A stretch of 64,000 bases of DNA from Heterobilharzia americana (Eukaryota; Platyhelminthes; Trematoda; Strigeidida; Schistosomatidae). Numbering within the stretch: position 1 is the first letter of the stretch; every line of letters starts with the position of its first letter. Below the pieces are notes generated by a model. That model was not told where the DNA came from and did not search any database. It saw nothing but the letters and a program-made list of their open reading frames with translations. The stretch is taken from contig OX104127.1 of the NCBI GenBank assembly GCA_944470555.2, positions 49,714,934 to 49,778,933 of the forward strand, written 5' to 3'. Below, piece after piece: positions 36,531 to 46,490 of the stretch. A program made the translations under genes and the position numbers.

Positions 36531-39248
36531 ATGGATGTGTGCTGTGTTTGTGAGACACGCATACAGGACCCAAGTGTGGTTATTCACCTGACCTCTCCTG
36601 ACCAATCTGGTGAATCTGCAAAATTCACCCTTCGAGTTTCTGGAGATTCGATAGCTAGCTCTCGTGGTCTTGCAGGTGTAGGTATAGCATTAAGCACCAG
36701 GGCAGAAAACTCACTACTAGACTGGATCCCAGTTGATAGTCGCCTCTGCGCTATGAGGCTGAACGGCACAGTGAGAACTAAAAGGAATAGTGAGACTCGC
36801 CGTTGTCTCTTTGTAATCTCTGCTTACGCACCCACTGACTGTAGTTCGGATGAAGTGAAGGACGAGTTCTACCATAAACTGTCTAACCTCCTCTCGAAAG
36901 CCAAACGTTCGGACGTAGTGGTTGTTGCAGGTGACCTCAACGCACAGGTGGGTAGACTGAGTGAGGCAGAAAGGCACTTAGGTGGCACTTTCGGAATCCC
37001 AGCTGAACGTACAGATAACGGTGATCGCCTATTACAACTATGCTCAGATAACCGCCTATTTTTAGCCAGCACAAATTTCAGACATAAAGAAAGGCACTGT
37101 CTGACCTGGCGTCCACCGAGCTCGACTCAGCGATGGACACAGATAGACCACATTGCTATTAGTCATCGCTGGAGAGGATCGGTGGAAGACTGCCGCTCCT
37201 TCTGGAGTACGTGTTTGGACAGCGATCATGCGTTGGTCCGAGCACGTATATGCCTGCGTCTCAATGGACGTAGAAAAAATTTGGCAACAAAACCACTACG
37301 AGTTCTGCTGGACAACGAAAACACCAAAGCCGTGTTCAGTGAGAAGTTGGCTAGGCAGTTATCGGAACAAAAGACTGTCACTCATCCAGAAGAAGCTTGG
37401 TGCCATCTTCAGTCTACTGTAAAAGCAGCACTGGAGACTGTAGCCGACTCCAAGATAATGGCTAAAAAGAGCCAGTGGATATCAGCAGCTTCTTCCAAAC
37501 TAATGGATGCACGTGAATGCATCCCTGCAGGCTCTGAGTACAATGAAGAGCGAGCGCAACTTAAAAATAAACTGACGAAAAGTCTGCGCAACGATCGTGA
37601 ACAGTGGTGGGCAGCAAAGGCTAAAGAGATGGAAAAGGCAGCGGCGATCGGTAACAGTAGACAGTTATTTAGACTTATTAAGGAGACTGGGGGGAAATGG
37701 TCAACAACAGTTAGTGAGGTTATAGCGGAGAAGGACGGATCGGCGATTCACTCGCAGGGAAGGCGACTGGGACGATGGGCAGAACACTTTGAGGAACAGT
37801 TTAACTGGCCTCCAGCCACCATTGCGCTGCCCGCTATCCAGTCGGACCCTGAATGGGACATAGAGACAGGTCCCCCAACACTAGAAGAAGTTGAGAAAGC
37901 GGTAGGTAGCCTGAAACGGGGAAGGGCAGCAGGACCAGACGGACTACCTGCTGAGGTATACAAGAATGGTGGTAGAGTTCTCTTAGTCAGGCTAACGGAA
38001 GTGTTAGCCAGTATATGGGAATCAAATACGATCCCCTCCGACTGGTCTAAGTCACTGATCATCCCAGTCTTCAAGAAAGGCGAGAAGTCCTCTTGTGATA
38101 ACCACAGAGGAATCAGCCTGACAAACATAGTGTCTAAGATCCTAAGTTCTATAATTCTCCGACGCCTGAGTGGAGCTCGGGAACAGCAAGCCCGAGAAAA
38201 CCAGGCAGGCTTTAGACCTGGCCGTGGATGTATCGACCAAATATTCACACTGCGCCAGGTCCTGGAACATAGGCATGCTTACAGACGCCCGACAATAGCT
38301 GTATTTCTCGACCTGAAGGCGGCATTTGACTCCGTTGATCGAGAAGTCTTATGGCAGTGTCTGTCACTGAAAGGCGTGCCTAGTAAGTACATCACCTTAT
38401 TGAAAGCTCTCTACTCGAACACTTGTGGGCATGTTAGAGCCTATGGTGAGTTGTCCAGGGAGCTATACTCATCAAGTGGTGTCCGTCAAGGATGCCCACT
38501 ATCCCCATTCTTATTTAATTTTATCATAGATATTCTTATGGAGGTTTCCCTCTCGTCACCTAATTACAAAGACGTTGACCGGATCACAGGTGAATTTTCC
38601 TTAGATCTAGAATATGCAGATGACATAGTCCTGTTAGGTGAAGACGCTGACAAGATGCAGAGTCTTCTGAACACTTTGAGTGGGAATTTGAGAATGTTTG
38701 GGATGCGATTTTCACCACCCAAATGCAAATTTTTGCTCCAGGACTGGTCTTCAGCGGTACCGCGGTTAACAATAGAGAGTGAAGTGGTTGAGTGTGTTGA
38801 CCACTTCACTTACCTGGGAAGTAGGATCAACCGTGGTAGGTTAGTTGCCGATGAGATTTCTGCACGGATACAAAAGGCTCGATTGGCTTTTGCCAATTTG
38901 CGCCACCTATGGCGCCGCCGTGATATTCGTTTGTCTATTAAGGGTCGCGTGTACTGCACAGCAGTCCGCTCTGTTCTACTGTATGGCTGTGAAACATGGC
39001 CATTGAAAGTGGAAGACATGAGAAGGCTTCAGGTATTTGACCACCGTTGCCTTCGTAGTATAGGACGTATTCCGTGGTGTCACCATGTGAGTAATGCAGA
39101 AGTTAGGTGTAGAGTTTTAGGGAGTAGAGATAAGTCAGTTGACGAGGTTGTGAACCTTCATATACTGAGATGGTTGGGACATGTGTTACGTATGCCTAGT
39201 TGCCGATTGCCTCGTTACACAATGTTGGCTGAGGTGGGTCCAGGCTGA
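36531..39248 (+). CDS. RTE-type LINE endonuclease-reverse transcriptase (905 codons, N-terminus frameshifted)
   Basis: This is the best-preserved coding sequence of the window. Residues 8-10 (ETR) hold the catalytic glutamate of an APE-type endonuclease. GDLN is at 134-137, TWRPP at 192-196, QIDHI at 204-208 and SDH at 231-233, so the nuclease active site is intact apart from the motif I block lost to the upstream frameshift. The RT spans about 455-790: RGRAAGPDGLPAE (463-475), HRGISL (525-530), ENQAGFRPGRGCIDQ (556-570), motif A with D594 and AFDSVDRE (598-605), GVRQGCPLSP (650-659) and YADD (695-698). The stop at 39246 looks premature (next entry). Such proteins nick target DNA and copy their own RNA in the nucleus. 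The first methionine is only where this frame opens, not the true start. Clade assignment (RTE/SR2-like) is by motif style. Confidence 0.9.
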   Translation: MDVCCVCETRIQDPSVVIHLTSPDQSGESAKFTLRVSGDSIASSRGLAGVGIALSTRAENSLLDWIPVDSRLCAMRLNGTVRTKRNSETRRCLFVISAYAPTDCSSDEVKDEFYHKLSNLLSKAKRSDVVVVAGDLNAQVGRLSEAERHLGGTFGIPAERTDNGDRLLQLCSDNRLFLASTNFRHKERHCLTWRPPSSTQRWTQIDHIAISHRWRGSVEDCRSFWSTCLDSDHALVRARICLRLNGRRKNLATKPLRVLLDNENTKAVFSEKLARQLSEQKTVTHPEEAWCHLQSTVKAALETVADSKIMAKKSQWISAASSKLMDARECIPAGSEYNEERAQLKNKLTKSLRNDREQWWAAKAKEMEKAAAIGNSRQLFRLIKETGGKWSTTVSEVIAEKDGSAIHSQGRRLGRWAEHFEEQFNWPPATIALPAIQSDPEWDIETGPPTLEEVEKAVGSLKRGRAAGPDGLPAEVYKNGGRVLLVRLTEVLASIWESNTIPSDWSKSLIIPVFKKGEKSSCDNHRGISLTNIVSKILSSIILRRLSGAREQQARENQAGFRPGRGCIDQIFTLRQVLEHRHAYRRPTIAVFLDLKAAFDSVDREVLWQCLSLKGVPSKYITLLKALYSNTCGHVRAYGELSRELYSSSGVRQGCPLSPFLFNFIIDILMEVSLSSPNYKDVDRITGEFSLDLEYADDIVLLGEDADKMQSLLNTLSGNLRMFGMRFSPPKCKFLLQDWSSAVPRLTIESEVVECVDHFTYLGSRINRGRLVADEISARIQKARLAFANLRHLWRRRDIRLSIKGRVYCTAVRSVLLYGCETWPLKVEDMRRLQVFDHRCLRSIGRIPWCHHVSNAEVRCRVLGSRDKSVDEVVNLHILRWLGHVLRMPSCRLPRYTMLAEVGPG

Positions 39249-39655
39249 GAAAAGGCCTGAGGGGACCAGACTAAGACATGGCACCAATGTATGAAGTCTC
39301 TGACTGTTGATTTGAGCTATGAGGGACGATGCAGACTAGGTGGTTTGGGTCCGCGGGGCAAGAGGAACCAGTGGTTGGAGACTGTAGGTGATATGGCTCA
39401 GAACCGAAGTCAGTGGCGCAGATGTATACACACATTATCCTCATCTTAACTGCACTATACCGAATCTCACCATTTTGTCGCTCCTCTTTCCTTCTTCTCG
39501 TACTTTATATTTCTTTTGACTGAATTTTTTTATCTTAATCCTTCACCTCACTACCTTTCTACTTGATGAACTGACGTGAGGTGTGGCAACTCAGACCGTT
39601 ACGTAGTAATGCCTGTTCCTATGTTGATAATGATTGATTGATTGATTGAGGTTTA
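39249..39655 (+). mobile_element. 3' coding remnant and tail of the RTE-type LINE
   Basis: The main frame continues after TGA at 39246-39248. It crosses a second TGA at 39258-39260 and then reads through WHQCMKSLTVDL, GRCRLGGLGPRGKRNQWLETVGDMAQNRSQW (in pieces) to TAA at 39447-39449. Both stops fit CGA or TGG changing to TGA. The 3' untranslated region ends in a (GATT)n run at about 39628-39649, a simple-repeat tail of the sort RTE elements carry instead of poly(A). Confidence 0.8.
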
Positions 39656-39835
39656 AAAACTATCACTGAAATACCCCCCCTAGAAAACTTCCTGTTAGAC
39701 AACATTTTCTGGAATCCTTTCAATGACTTCAAAGAATTTGATATTACTGCAAGAATCGTATCATTAAGATTAAAAGTTCCCGTAAACCTCAGACTACATT
39801 GTAGTACAGTGCTCACTAGTAACGTGGTTTTAGAT

Positions 39836-40170
39836 GGTTATCATGAAGTTCTAATGATAAACCGTGACCTGTGCGGTCAGCCAGTCTGAAAATGTTGATG
39901 ACTGGTCGCGCTACATCGCGAACTGACAGAAGGAGGAAAACTTGGACCACTGAACTCCGACCCGGTGGCTGGATAGTTAATACGCTTGCTATGGAGTCCA
40001 AAGGTCCTGGGTTGGATCCCCGTTGGGGTGGCGTCGTGACTTCACACTCTTGAGGAGTCCTATACTAGGACGAAACAGCCTACCAGAACTCCCCGGTTTT
40101 CAGGGGTTCTGCAGCTGATGTCAGTCAGTTATAAATACTATCTTAAAAATAAGAAAAACAATAAACCTCG
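39836..40170 (+). repeat. SINE-like hammerhead retroposon, copy 5
   Basis: Box A TGGCTGGATAG and box B GGTTGGATCCC are clear (39965-40022). The hammerhead is at about 40043-40090: core TTGAGGA (first C lost), perfect stem II GTCC/GGAC, intact GAAA, but the cleavage triplet reads TAC. It should be inactive. It ends with the AATAAACCTC tail. Confidence 0.8.
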
Positions 40171-40464
40171 AACTGCATTACTAAAATAACAGTCTGCATG
40201 TAATCTGGATTTAATTAGAACAGTAATCTTTATATTTTATCTCAGAATATCAAGTTTGTCAACCTCCAGTGTGATAACTCTAAGCCACATTATTTCATAT
40301 ATTAGGGGCATGGTGGAAGGTAAAAGGTCAGCTGAAGCATTACATTTTCGTCAAATGAAAAGCCCATTTAATTAATAGTATCTTGGATACAACGACTTCA
40401 TGATTATTCAGTTCGCACCTTTGTGGGAATTGATTGATTTCAATACAGTATTCATAATGAACTA

Positions 40465-40790
40465 ACAATATTTGGAGAAGCATTAAAAACTTGGGAGCAC
40501 TGGACAGCTATTTCGTCCTAGTATGGAACTCATCATTAGATCGTACCCACGATCCTGAAAGAAATCAAACCGATTGATGACAGATCTCACAGGGAGCACG
40601 TTGAAGTTCAGCCATTGGGTCAGAAAGCAATCCCCGTAATCTCTGACTCCCGCCAACTAATGACATAACACGACCGTCATCCGAAGCCGTCAGCGAGTAT
40701 TTATCCTCACACCTAACTTCGTGAATTTGACAGGTCATGGCTTCTCATTGGTACTCCACGAAATCCATTTCGAAACATGTTACCAACGAA
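40465..40790 (-). repeat. SINE-like hammerhead retroposon, copy 6
   Basis: Minus-strand copy facing copy 5. The hammerhead (about 40494-40550) keeps stem II, GAAA and GTC, but the core starts ATGATGA where CTGATGA is needed, and the 5' strand of stem I is lost. The tRNA-like segment is at about 40545-40640. Confidence 0.75.
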
Positions 40791-41289
40791 CGGTAGACAG
40801 CAGTTAAGTTTGGAGGCTCCTGCCGATTGACTGGTTTCAAAGTAGTATCCATTACTGACTGAAATCATCAGTTTCATTTGTCAGTGAATAAACTGTTTGT
40901 ATAGTTTCTGAGGTAATACATTCATCGTTTTGTGTATTGTAATGCTCACTAGATAACAAGTAGGTTTTGTACGCTGAATAGCAGACACTAGAAGTATTGC
41001 GTTGTCATTTTATTACCACACTTAATGATGGTCTGTTTGGCTGTTGTTAAGCCACCGGCTTTGATACTAGTCTGGTCATTGTCTATCAACTACGCTTTCA
41101 TTTATTGCGTTAAATAGCTCAACATTTATCCCATTGCACCGCTATGGTGAGTCACCTAGCATGGTGAACACACTGGATTCGATGAATACTTGGAAGTAAA
41201 CAACTTGAAGGTGGTTACCCTTCAGAGCCCAATTAATAAGTTTATCCGGTCCTACAAGAGGCTAATCGCTTCGGAAATAGCTTTGTGTT
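40791..41289. other. No recognisable feature
   Basis: AT-rich, nothing recognised. Confidence 0.4.
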
Positions 41290-41460
41290 AGCATATCTGA
41301 CCGTAGCACTGGGTGACATGAATTCGAATGCCGAATAGAACATCATTTCTGTCAAGGTTGCAGATACTCCTTACTGACGGTTACTAACAAGCAGGAAACG
41401 AAAGTGAAGCAGAGCTTCCTACCCTTCGCCCGCATCAACCCAACAAAATTTTCTCAATAT
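41290..41460 (+). repeat. Eroded tRNA-like repeat, third family (copy 2)
   Basis: The CACTGGGTGACATGAATTCG block and, downstream, the CAGGAAACGAAAGTGAAGCAG word match 1500-1700 and 45840-46065. The ribozyme-like 5' word is CTGACGG, so the core is incomplete. Confidence 0.4.
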
Positions 41461-41753
41461 TGTTATAAATACGTTGCAGTGAAAGAATATAGTTCTATGA
41501 AATGGCTATTGTTCAAAGGCCAACCTCTACCACATTGTCAAATACTATTGTGATACCTAAATATTAGTCAAGCAATTTTCTAGCTATCCAGCTGATATCT
41601 CAAACACTTTAGGTCCTTGTTCTCTCGGGTAAGTACCTCAATTTTTTCACATGTCATTCTCATTTACGTCGTTTAAAGAACCAAGCCAGCTTCCCACCAC
41701 TACCTCCAAGTCGGCTGAATATAAAGACTTTACCCAAATAACCACGAGTAACT

Positions 41754-41861
41754 CTAAAGGCCACCATAACAACTACTGAAATAATCGGTTAGTCTCCTTA
41801 ATATCACCTCGAAAGGTATCATTGCCTAAAACAAAGAACCTGGTATTTAGGGTCACTAAAT
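41754..41861. mobile_element. Eroded MITE, sister of the next element
   Basis: The left end CTAAAGGCCACCATAACAAC and a decayed right end TTTAGGGTCACTAAA resemble the termini of 41892-42018, in the same order. Confidence 0.5.
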
Positions 41862-41891
41862 AATTCCCAACATAGGACTTTTACGATTAAC

Positions 41892-42018
41892 TTTAAAGGC
41901 CACCCTAACAACTAGTAAGTTAGCCAATCAAATTTCAGAATTTCGACTGGGAAGGTAATTTCTCATAGAATCGAGGAACGTAACTGGTTATCTCAGGAGT
42001 GTTAGGGTGGCCTTTAAA
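41892..42018. mobile_element. 127-bp MITE with perfect 18-bp terminal inverted repeats
   Basis: TTTAAAGGCCACCCTAAC at 41892-41909 is the exact reverse complement of 42001-42018. The interior is non-coding. TTAA lies at both outer ends (41893-41896 and 42014-42017), compatible with TTAA targeting as in piggyBac-like elements. Because the ends are themselves symmetrical, the duplication is not proven. The transposase family is unknown. Confidence 0.8.
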
Positions 42019-44169
42019 ATCACTCACTTTTACATAAATTATACTTTAAAATAAGCCTAACACCAATGGAACGTAAGTCTTTCGTCTTATCTTACATCAT
42101 CAGTGTGCACAATCCAGGTTAGGGAGTATTACTGAAGTTTATGCATACATAGGTTCATCAAACTTAGTACGGCTGGCAATGTGTGTTAGTTCAGGGTCAC
42201 AGCTGAGCTCTTATAAAACAGCATATCAAAACTACTATTGAGTCATAAAAGCTGACAGATTTGACAAAAAAGGCTTGCCATATCAAACTGAAGTTGATAT
42301 TGAAAGGCCTCCAAATAGATTAGTGATGCATTAAAGCTATCAAAACACGTTGTGATCAACACAATTAGTCAACTTGGCAAATTAAAACAGCATAATAAGG
42401 AGACTAAAATCCCCTAAAACATTTATGTCATGCTTTAGTACCATGCATTCCTCGTTGTTGTACGCAAGAACCCGACAGCTCGTGTCACAATGGTATGAGC
42501 ACTGAGGTCAGTTAAAATTCAGTTCACCGCCCGCTAACCTGTATTTGCCATTTCAACCTCACTGTTGTACAGAGTTTTATCTAAAAGAGTTCAAACGTAA
42601 ATTAGCTGGTCATTGGACAGAAACCGATTTCATTTTCTCTAATCACAAGTTTTTACAGAATTCCATAGACCAAGCATGTGTCTTATGGTCACTAAGCTGA
42701 AAAACTCAACATTGCAGCACCTTCTGATTGATTTCTAGTGGTCGGAGGCGAAGGAGGTAGGAGATGTAAGTTTCGTACTTGCTAACATTCGACAGAAATG
42801 TCGATACACAGTCGTTAACGATATTTACGCTCTCTGTCTCATCGAATAAAACAATTGAAACCCACTCAACAACCTTGAGCACATCGATGATATAGGCGAT
42901 GAGCCGCACCCACCGTATGACGGCTGATCATACTACCTTTTAGTTCAAACCTAGGTTGGTGGAGGGATTTTAAAACCCTTGATTCAATTGTTGACAGTTA
43001 ACTCTCTAAACCAGTAAGCCACAGATCCACTCTCGCTCATAGACTTCGACCTTCAACATTTTTAGACACGCAGTGAGAAGGATTAACATGGATTGCTTGA
43101 GTTATAATTAATTGATTAAAGACTGAGTTAGGTAGATAAGTCATTAATAATCATAATTATATTAAATTTCATCCCAATATGAATTGTGTTTCATTCACGC
43201 ATGTAATTTCTCACTTATTGTTATCCTGGAGTATGTACATCAACGAATTCCAATCGATTTGGTTTAGCTGTTGCAGATATGTAGCAGTAGGAGGAATTTA
43301 GAGATGGTAAACATTGTTTGACTCAGTAATTGTCTTCGTTAAGAAATACTTCTTATTAGACAACTAGGTCTCCCCATAACTTTTTGATTCATTTTGATTT
43401 CTTACTTATGAGTAGTTAGAAACAAACAAAAATATTTGCGTCTTGACAGTGATTACTGTCATAAGTGGTGAGGATTTAGTGTCAGACTGAACTGACGTTG
43501 CCATCTGATAATGAAACAGTGAAAACGTAAGTTATCAATAACTCGTCACTTACGTAACGCGCTTTCAGCTCATTTAGTAATCCGGTAACCTGGAAGCCTC
43601 TAGCTGAAACCGTTTCTTCACTAAGGTTTTCATCTCAACTTCAAGCATCACTAGGCATCAGAAATTAAGACGTCAGCCAAATTCACTATGTGTAGACTTT
43701 GAATTAGTTATCTGGTGATAGGTTTGGCTGTGTTCATAATTATCTCTGTTTGCACTCTCCAGTTTGCCCAAGGAAACAATGACATTTGAGTTGTTATCAC
43801 TTAACTAACAGTGGTGATGACGTCATTGAGGTCTATTAACCTGGACTGTATTTTTATTTTCTGAGGTTGAATAAACAGATATACGCTGCAGCTTTAGGCA
43901 TTACTGCTAAGGTGTACTCAATTTGAACAGTGTTATGAATAAACTAGATTTGGAAACCAGAAGATGCGGTTTTCCAGCCTGAATAAAATTACTCAGATCA
44001 CGGTTTAGAGCACCAACTGCACGTAAGTTTTATAAGACCTCGATTGGTCTCTTACTCTTAGTAGTTAACTAAGATATATCTTTCCGAGTAAGTCATTTCA
44101 ACAAAACCAACCCCGCTATAAGAAATTGAGGCTATTGTGCTGTGTATTAAATTTTAAGTTTACTTACCT
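42019..44169. other. No recognisable feature
   Basis: AT-rich, no gene or repeat recognised. Confidence 0.4.
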
Positions 44170-44335
44170 GACTGGTAGTAAAATAATAGTACAAGCTGCG
44201 CTTTGGCGTTTGAAGCTATGGGTACTGGGTTCGAGTTTTGGTGGGAACAACATCGCTCATTGCGATGCAAGTACTACGGCTGATGAGCCTCAAATAGGAA
44301 GAAAGGCACGTCCTGGATTTCGCTACTAGCCACCA
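44170..44335 (+). repeat. Sm-alpha-type retroposon with hammerhead domain
   Basis: A tRNA-like head (box B GGGTTCGAGTTTTGG near 44226) precedes a hammerhead at 44272-44320. CTGATGA (44280-44286) and GAAA (44301-44304) are intact and the cleavage triplet GTC is at 44310-44312. Stem III is minimal (GGC/ACG region). Stem I keeps only about three pairs near the core, and stem II is CCT/AGG with two extra A bases. The core is canonical, but the helices are weakened. Confidence 0.75.
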
Positions 44336-45839
44336 AACATATGTATAAAAAATGTACTCTTATCTTTTTCAGGAGATAAACTCATAAATTTAAGTCGTTA
44401 CTCATGCAAACGGAAATGAACTTCTGTAGAATAGTGAAAGTTGTCATGTTGTCGTTCAAATGAGTTCAAATCAGTGGTCATAAACAAAGGGGTGCCACCG
44501 CATTCCAGTTTGGGTTAGTGAGTTTCAGTTATTCCCCCACCAAGTGGATATAGCTAAACAAAATCAACAGAATGGTCATTACAAAAATAAACGCATCAAT
44601 CGATTTACTCAACCTTTAGTAAGGTGGTTTTCAAAAGAGTAGTTTAATTCCCTTTTGGGTCATACAGTTTAACATGATGGCGGAATCTTGGAGTAAATGC
44701 TACCACCGTATTCGCAATGTGCTCGAAATCCCGGTATGTATACAAAGTCTTCTATTGGTTTTTATCCACCTACACGAAGCTCGGTGGAAGTTGTATATCT
44801 GAATACCCTTGAAAGATGAGTCGACCACTCAAGACTGAGGGTTGTACCACTTTACTACTGTCGACTAAAGTTTTTCAAGGTGGAAAAATACGAGAAAAAA
44901 TCTTCGGGTGTCTGAACACTGGTTTCTTGGGGGAAATCGAGAGTTTGTTACAGAATTCCAGTGTAAACAGTGGCTGGGTTGAACATAGAGTTTTAGACTA
45001 TAAAAGGTACACCGATAAGCTTTATGTAAACCTGTTTCTGTTAAGATGCTAAGGGAGGCATGACTTGTTATCGATCTCTGTAGTTTTACTATTCCATAAT
45101 ACTTTTTTCTTCTTCATTAAGTTTATTTTACTCACTTATCTCAGTTTTATGACCTTATTGAAATGATTATTATACTTCCTTTGCATAATCTTTGATTTAT
45201 ATCCTGTTTTTTATTGGATGTGAAATACAGCACCTTATTCTGATGCACATTTATGCCAGGCTGTATACTGTTTGCGGTAGACTGTTGCCATCTAGTCCAC
45301 AACACACTGACCAAATAACTGACTTATCTGTCAGATTATAGCGTTATTCTGTTGAGACAACCAGTGTATTTTACTGTCACAGTGAAGATATTTATGCAAA
45401 ACAAACACAAGCTTGTACGATGTGATAATCGTTCATTTTATAATGCAATATAAAGTAGAAGATATCGATTTCAAAGAGGTTTTTGTTAAATGAAACAAGT
45501 GAAGTTGAACTTCTTCAAATGATAGCGGAAAATGGGTCATAAGAAAAACTATACAGTGACATTTTATGCAATGTTTGAATTGATAAGCCAGTTAACTTTG
45601 GTATTAAACTGTGGAAGTCAGTTGCCAGGAAGTCTGGGTCTAAATTTCGTGATTGCTAGCATTCATCAGCTAGATGCCTCTGTGGCCACGAGGGGACTGG
45701 CAGTACCTTGGAGATTCAAACCTGCGTTGATAGAATTCACTCAAGGCTAAAGACTACGCAGCTACATGGATTTCCTACAGGTAGCAAATTCTTGTACATA
45801 ATCCAGTTTTGCACAAGTTCACTCACGGCCTGAATAGAC
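44336..45839. other. No recognisable feature
   Basis: AT-rich. 45630-45740 may be an eroded tRNA-like repeat. No coding similarity was seen. Confidence 0.35.
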
Positions 45840-46065
45840 AAACGTTTGAGTCACTGAATCGGTTAATCAGTGACAAAAGTTAGAAGCCTCGGAACAACAC
45901 CAGTTTCCTTGTTGTTGCCTATGAGTGCCAACAAGCATGAAACCAAAGTTAGTCAGGGCTTCCTGCCGATTGACTTTCACCATCCGGCAGCAAAATGTGG
46001 TGAACTGTCGCGTCGCATCACTTCACTCGGTCACCTTATTGCAAACCTTGGTCGACAGTCCTAGA
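45840..46065 (+). repeat. Eroded tRNA-like repeat, third family (copy 3)
   Basis: Contains CTATGAGTGCCAACAAGCA followed by GAAACC, AAAGTTAGTCAGGGCTTCCT and the CATCCGGCAGCAAAATG word. It is the most complete 3' end of this family in the window. The hammerhead-like words are partly degraded. Confidence 0.45.
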
Positions 46066-46479
46066 CCAGTGTTAAGTATTAACAACAGAACAGTTTTACG
46101 GATAACCCATTGATGACCAGTTTATTTCATTTTGTAGTGAATGAATCCAGATAAACAGAAATAGGCTGTTTTAAAATCATTTCCATACAACTTAGCACGA
46201 TTATGTAAGAGATCCTGGATATCACATTGCAAAAAAATGCTTAAATCTGATAAACGAGATGTAGTAGAGTCTGCTTACATGAGCGGTGATACGCTTAGCA
46301 AGACTGAGAACAGCCTATCGTGACAAAAGAAACTCTGCGATGCATGGTAAATACTTTACTCATCGAAAGGGAAGTATGATAGCATCTTTTCTAACTGAGA
46401 TAAAGAGAATTCATTGCTACCTGTCAACTAATTATGCCGCAAAGGAATGTGAGAACCAGTCCAACAATAAATTACTGAC

Positions 46480-46490
46480 TAGTATCCTGC
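46480..46490. repeat. Left target-site duplication of LINE copy B
   Basis: TAGTATCCTGC, repeated exactly at 49840-49850 after the element's tail. Confidence 0.85.

Noticed and set aside
37748..38248. 166-codon minus-strand frame
   Set aside because: Antisense shadow of the reverse transcriptase; it contains reversed RT codons and no motif of its own.
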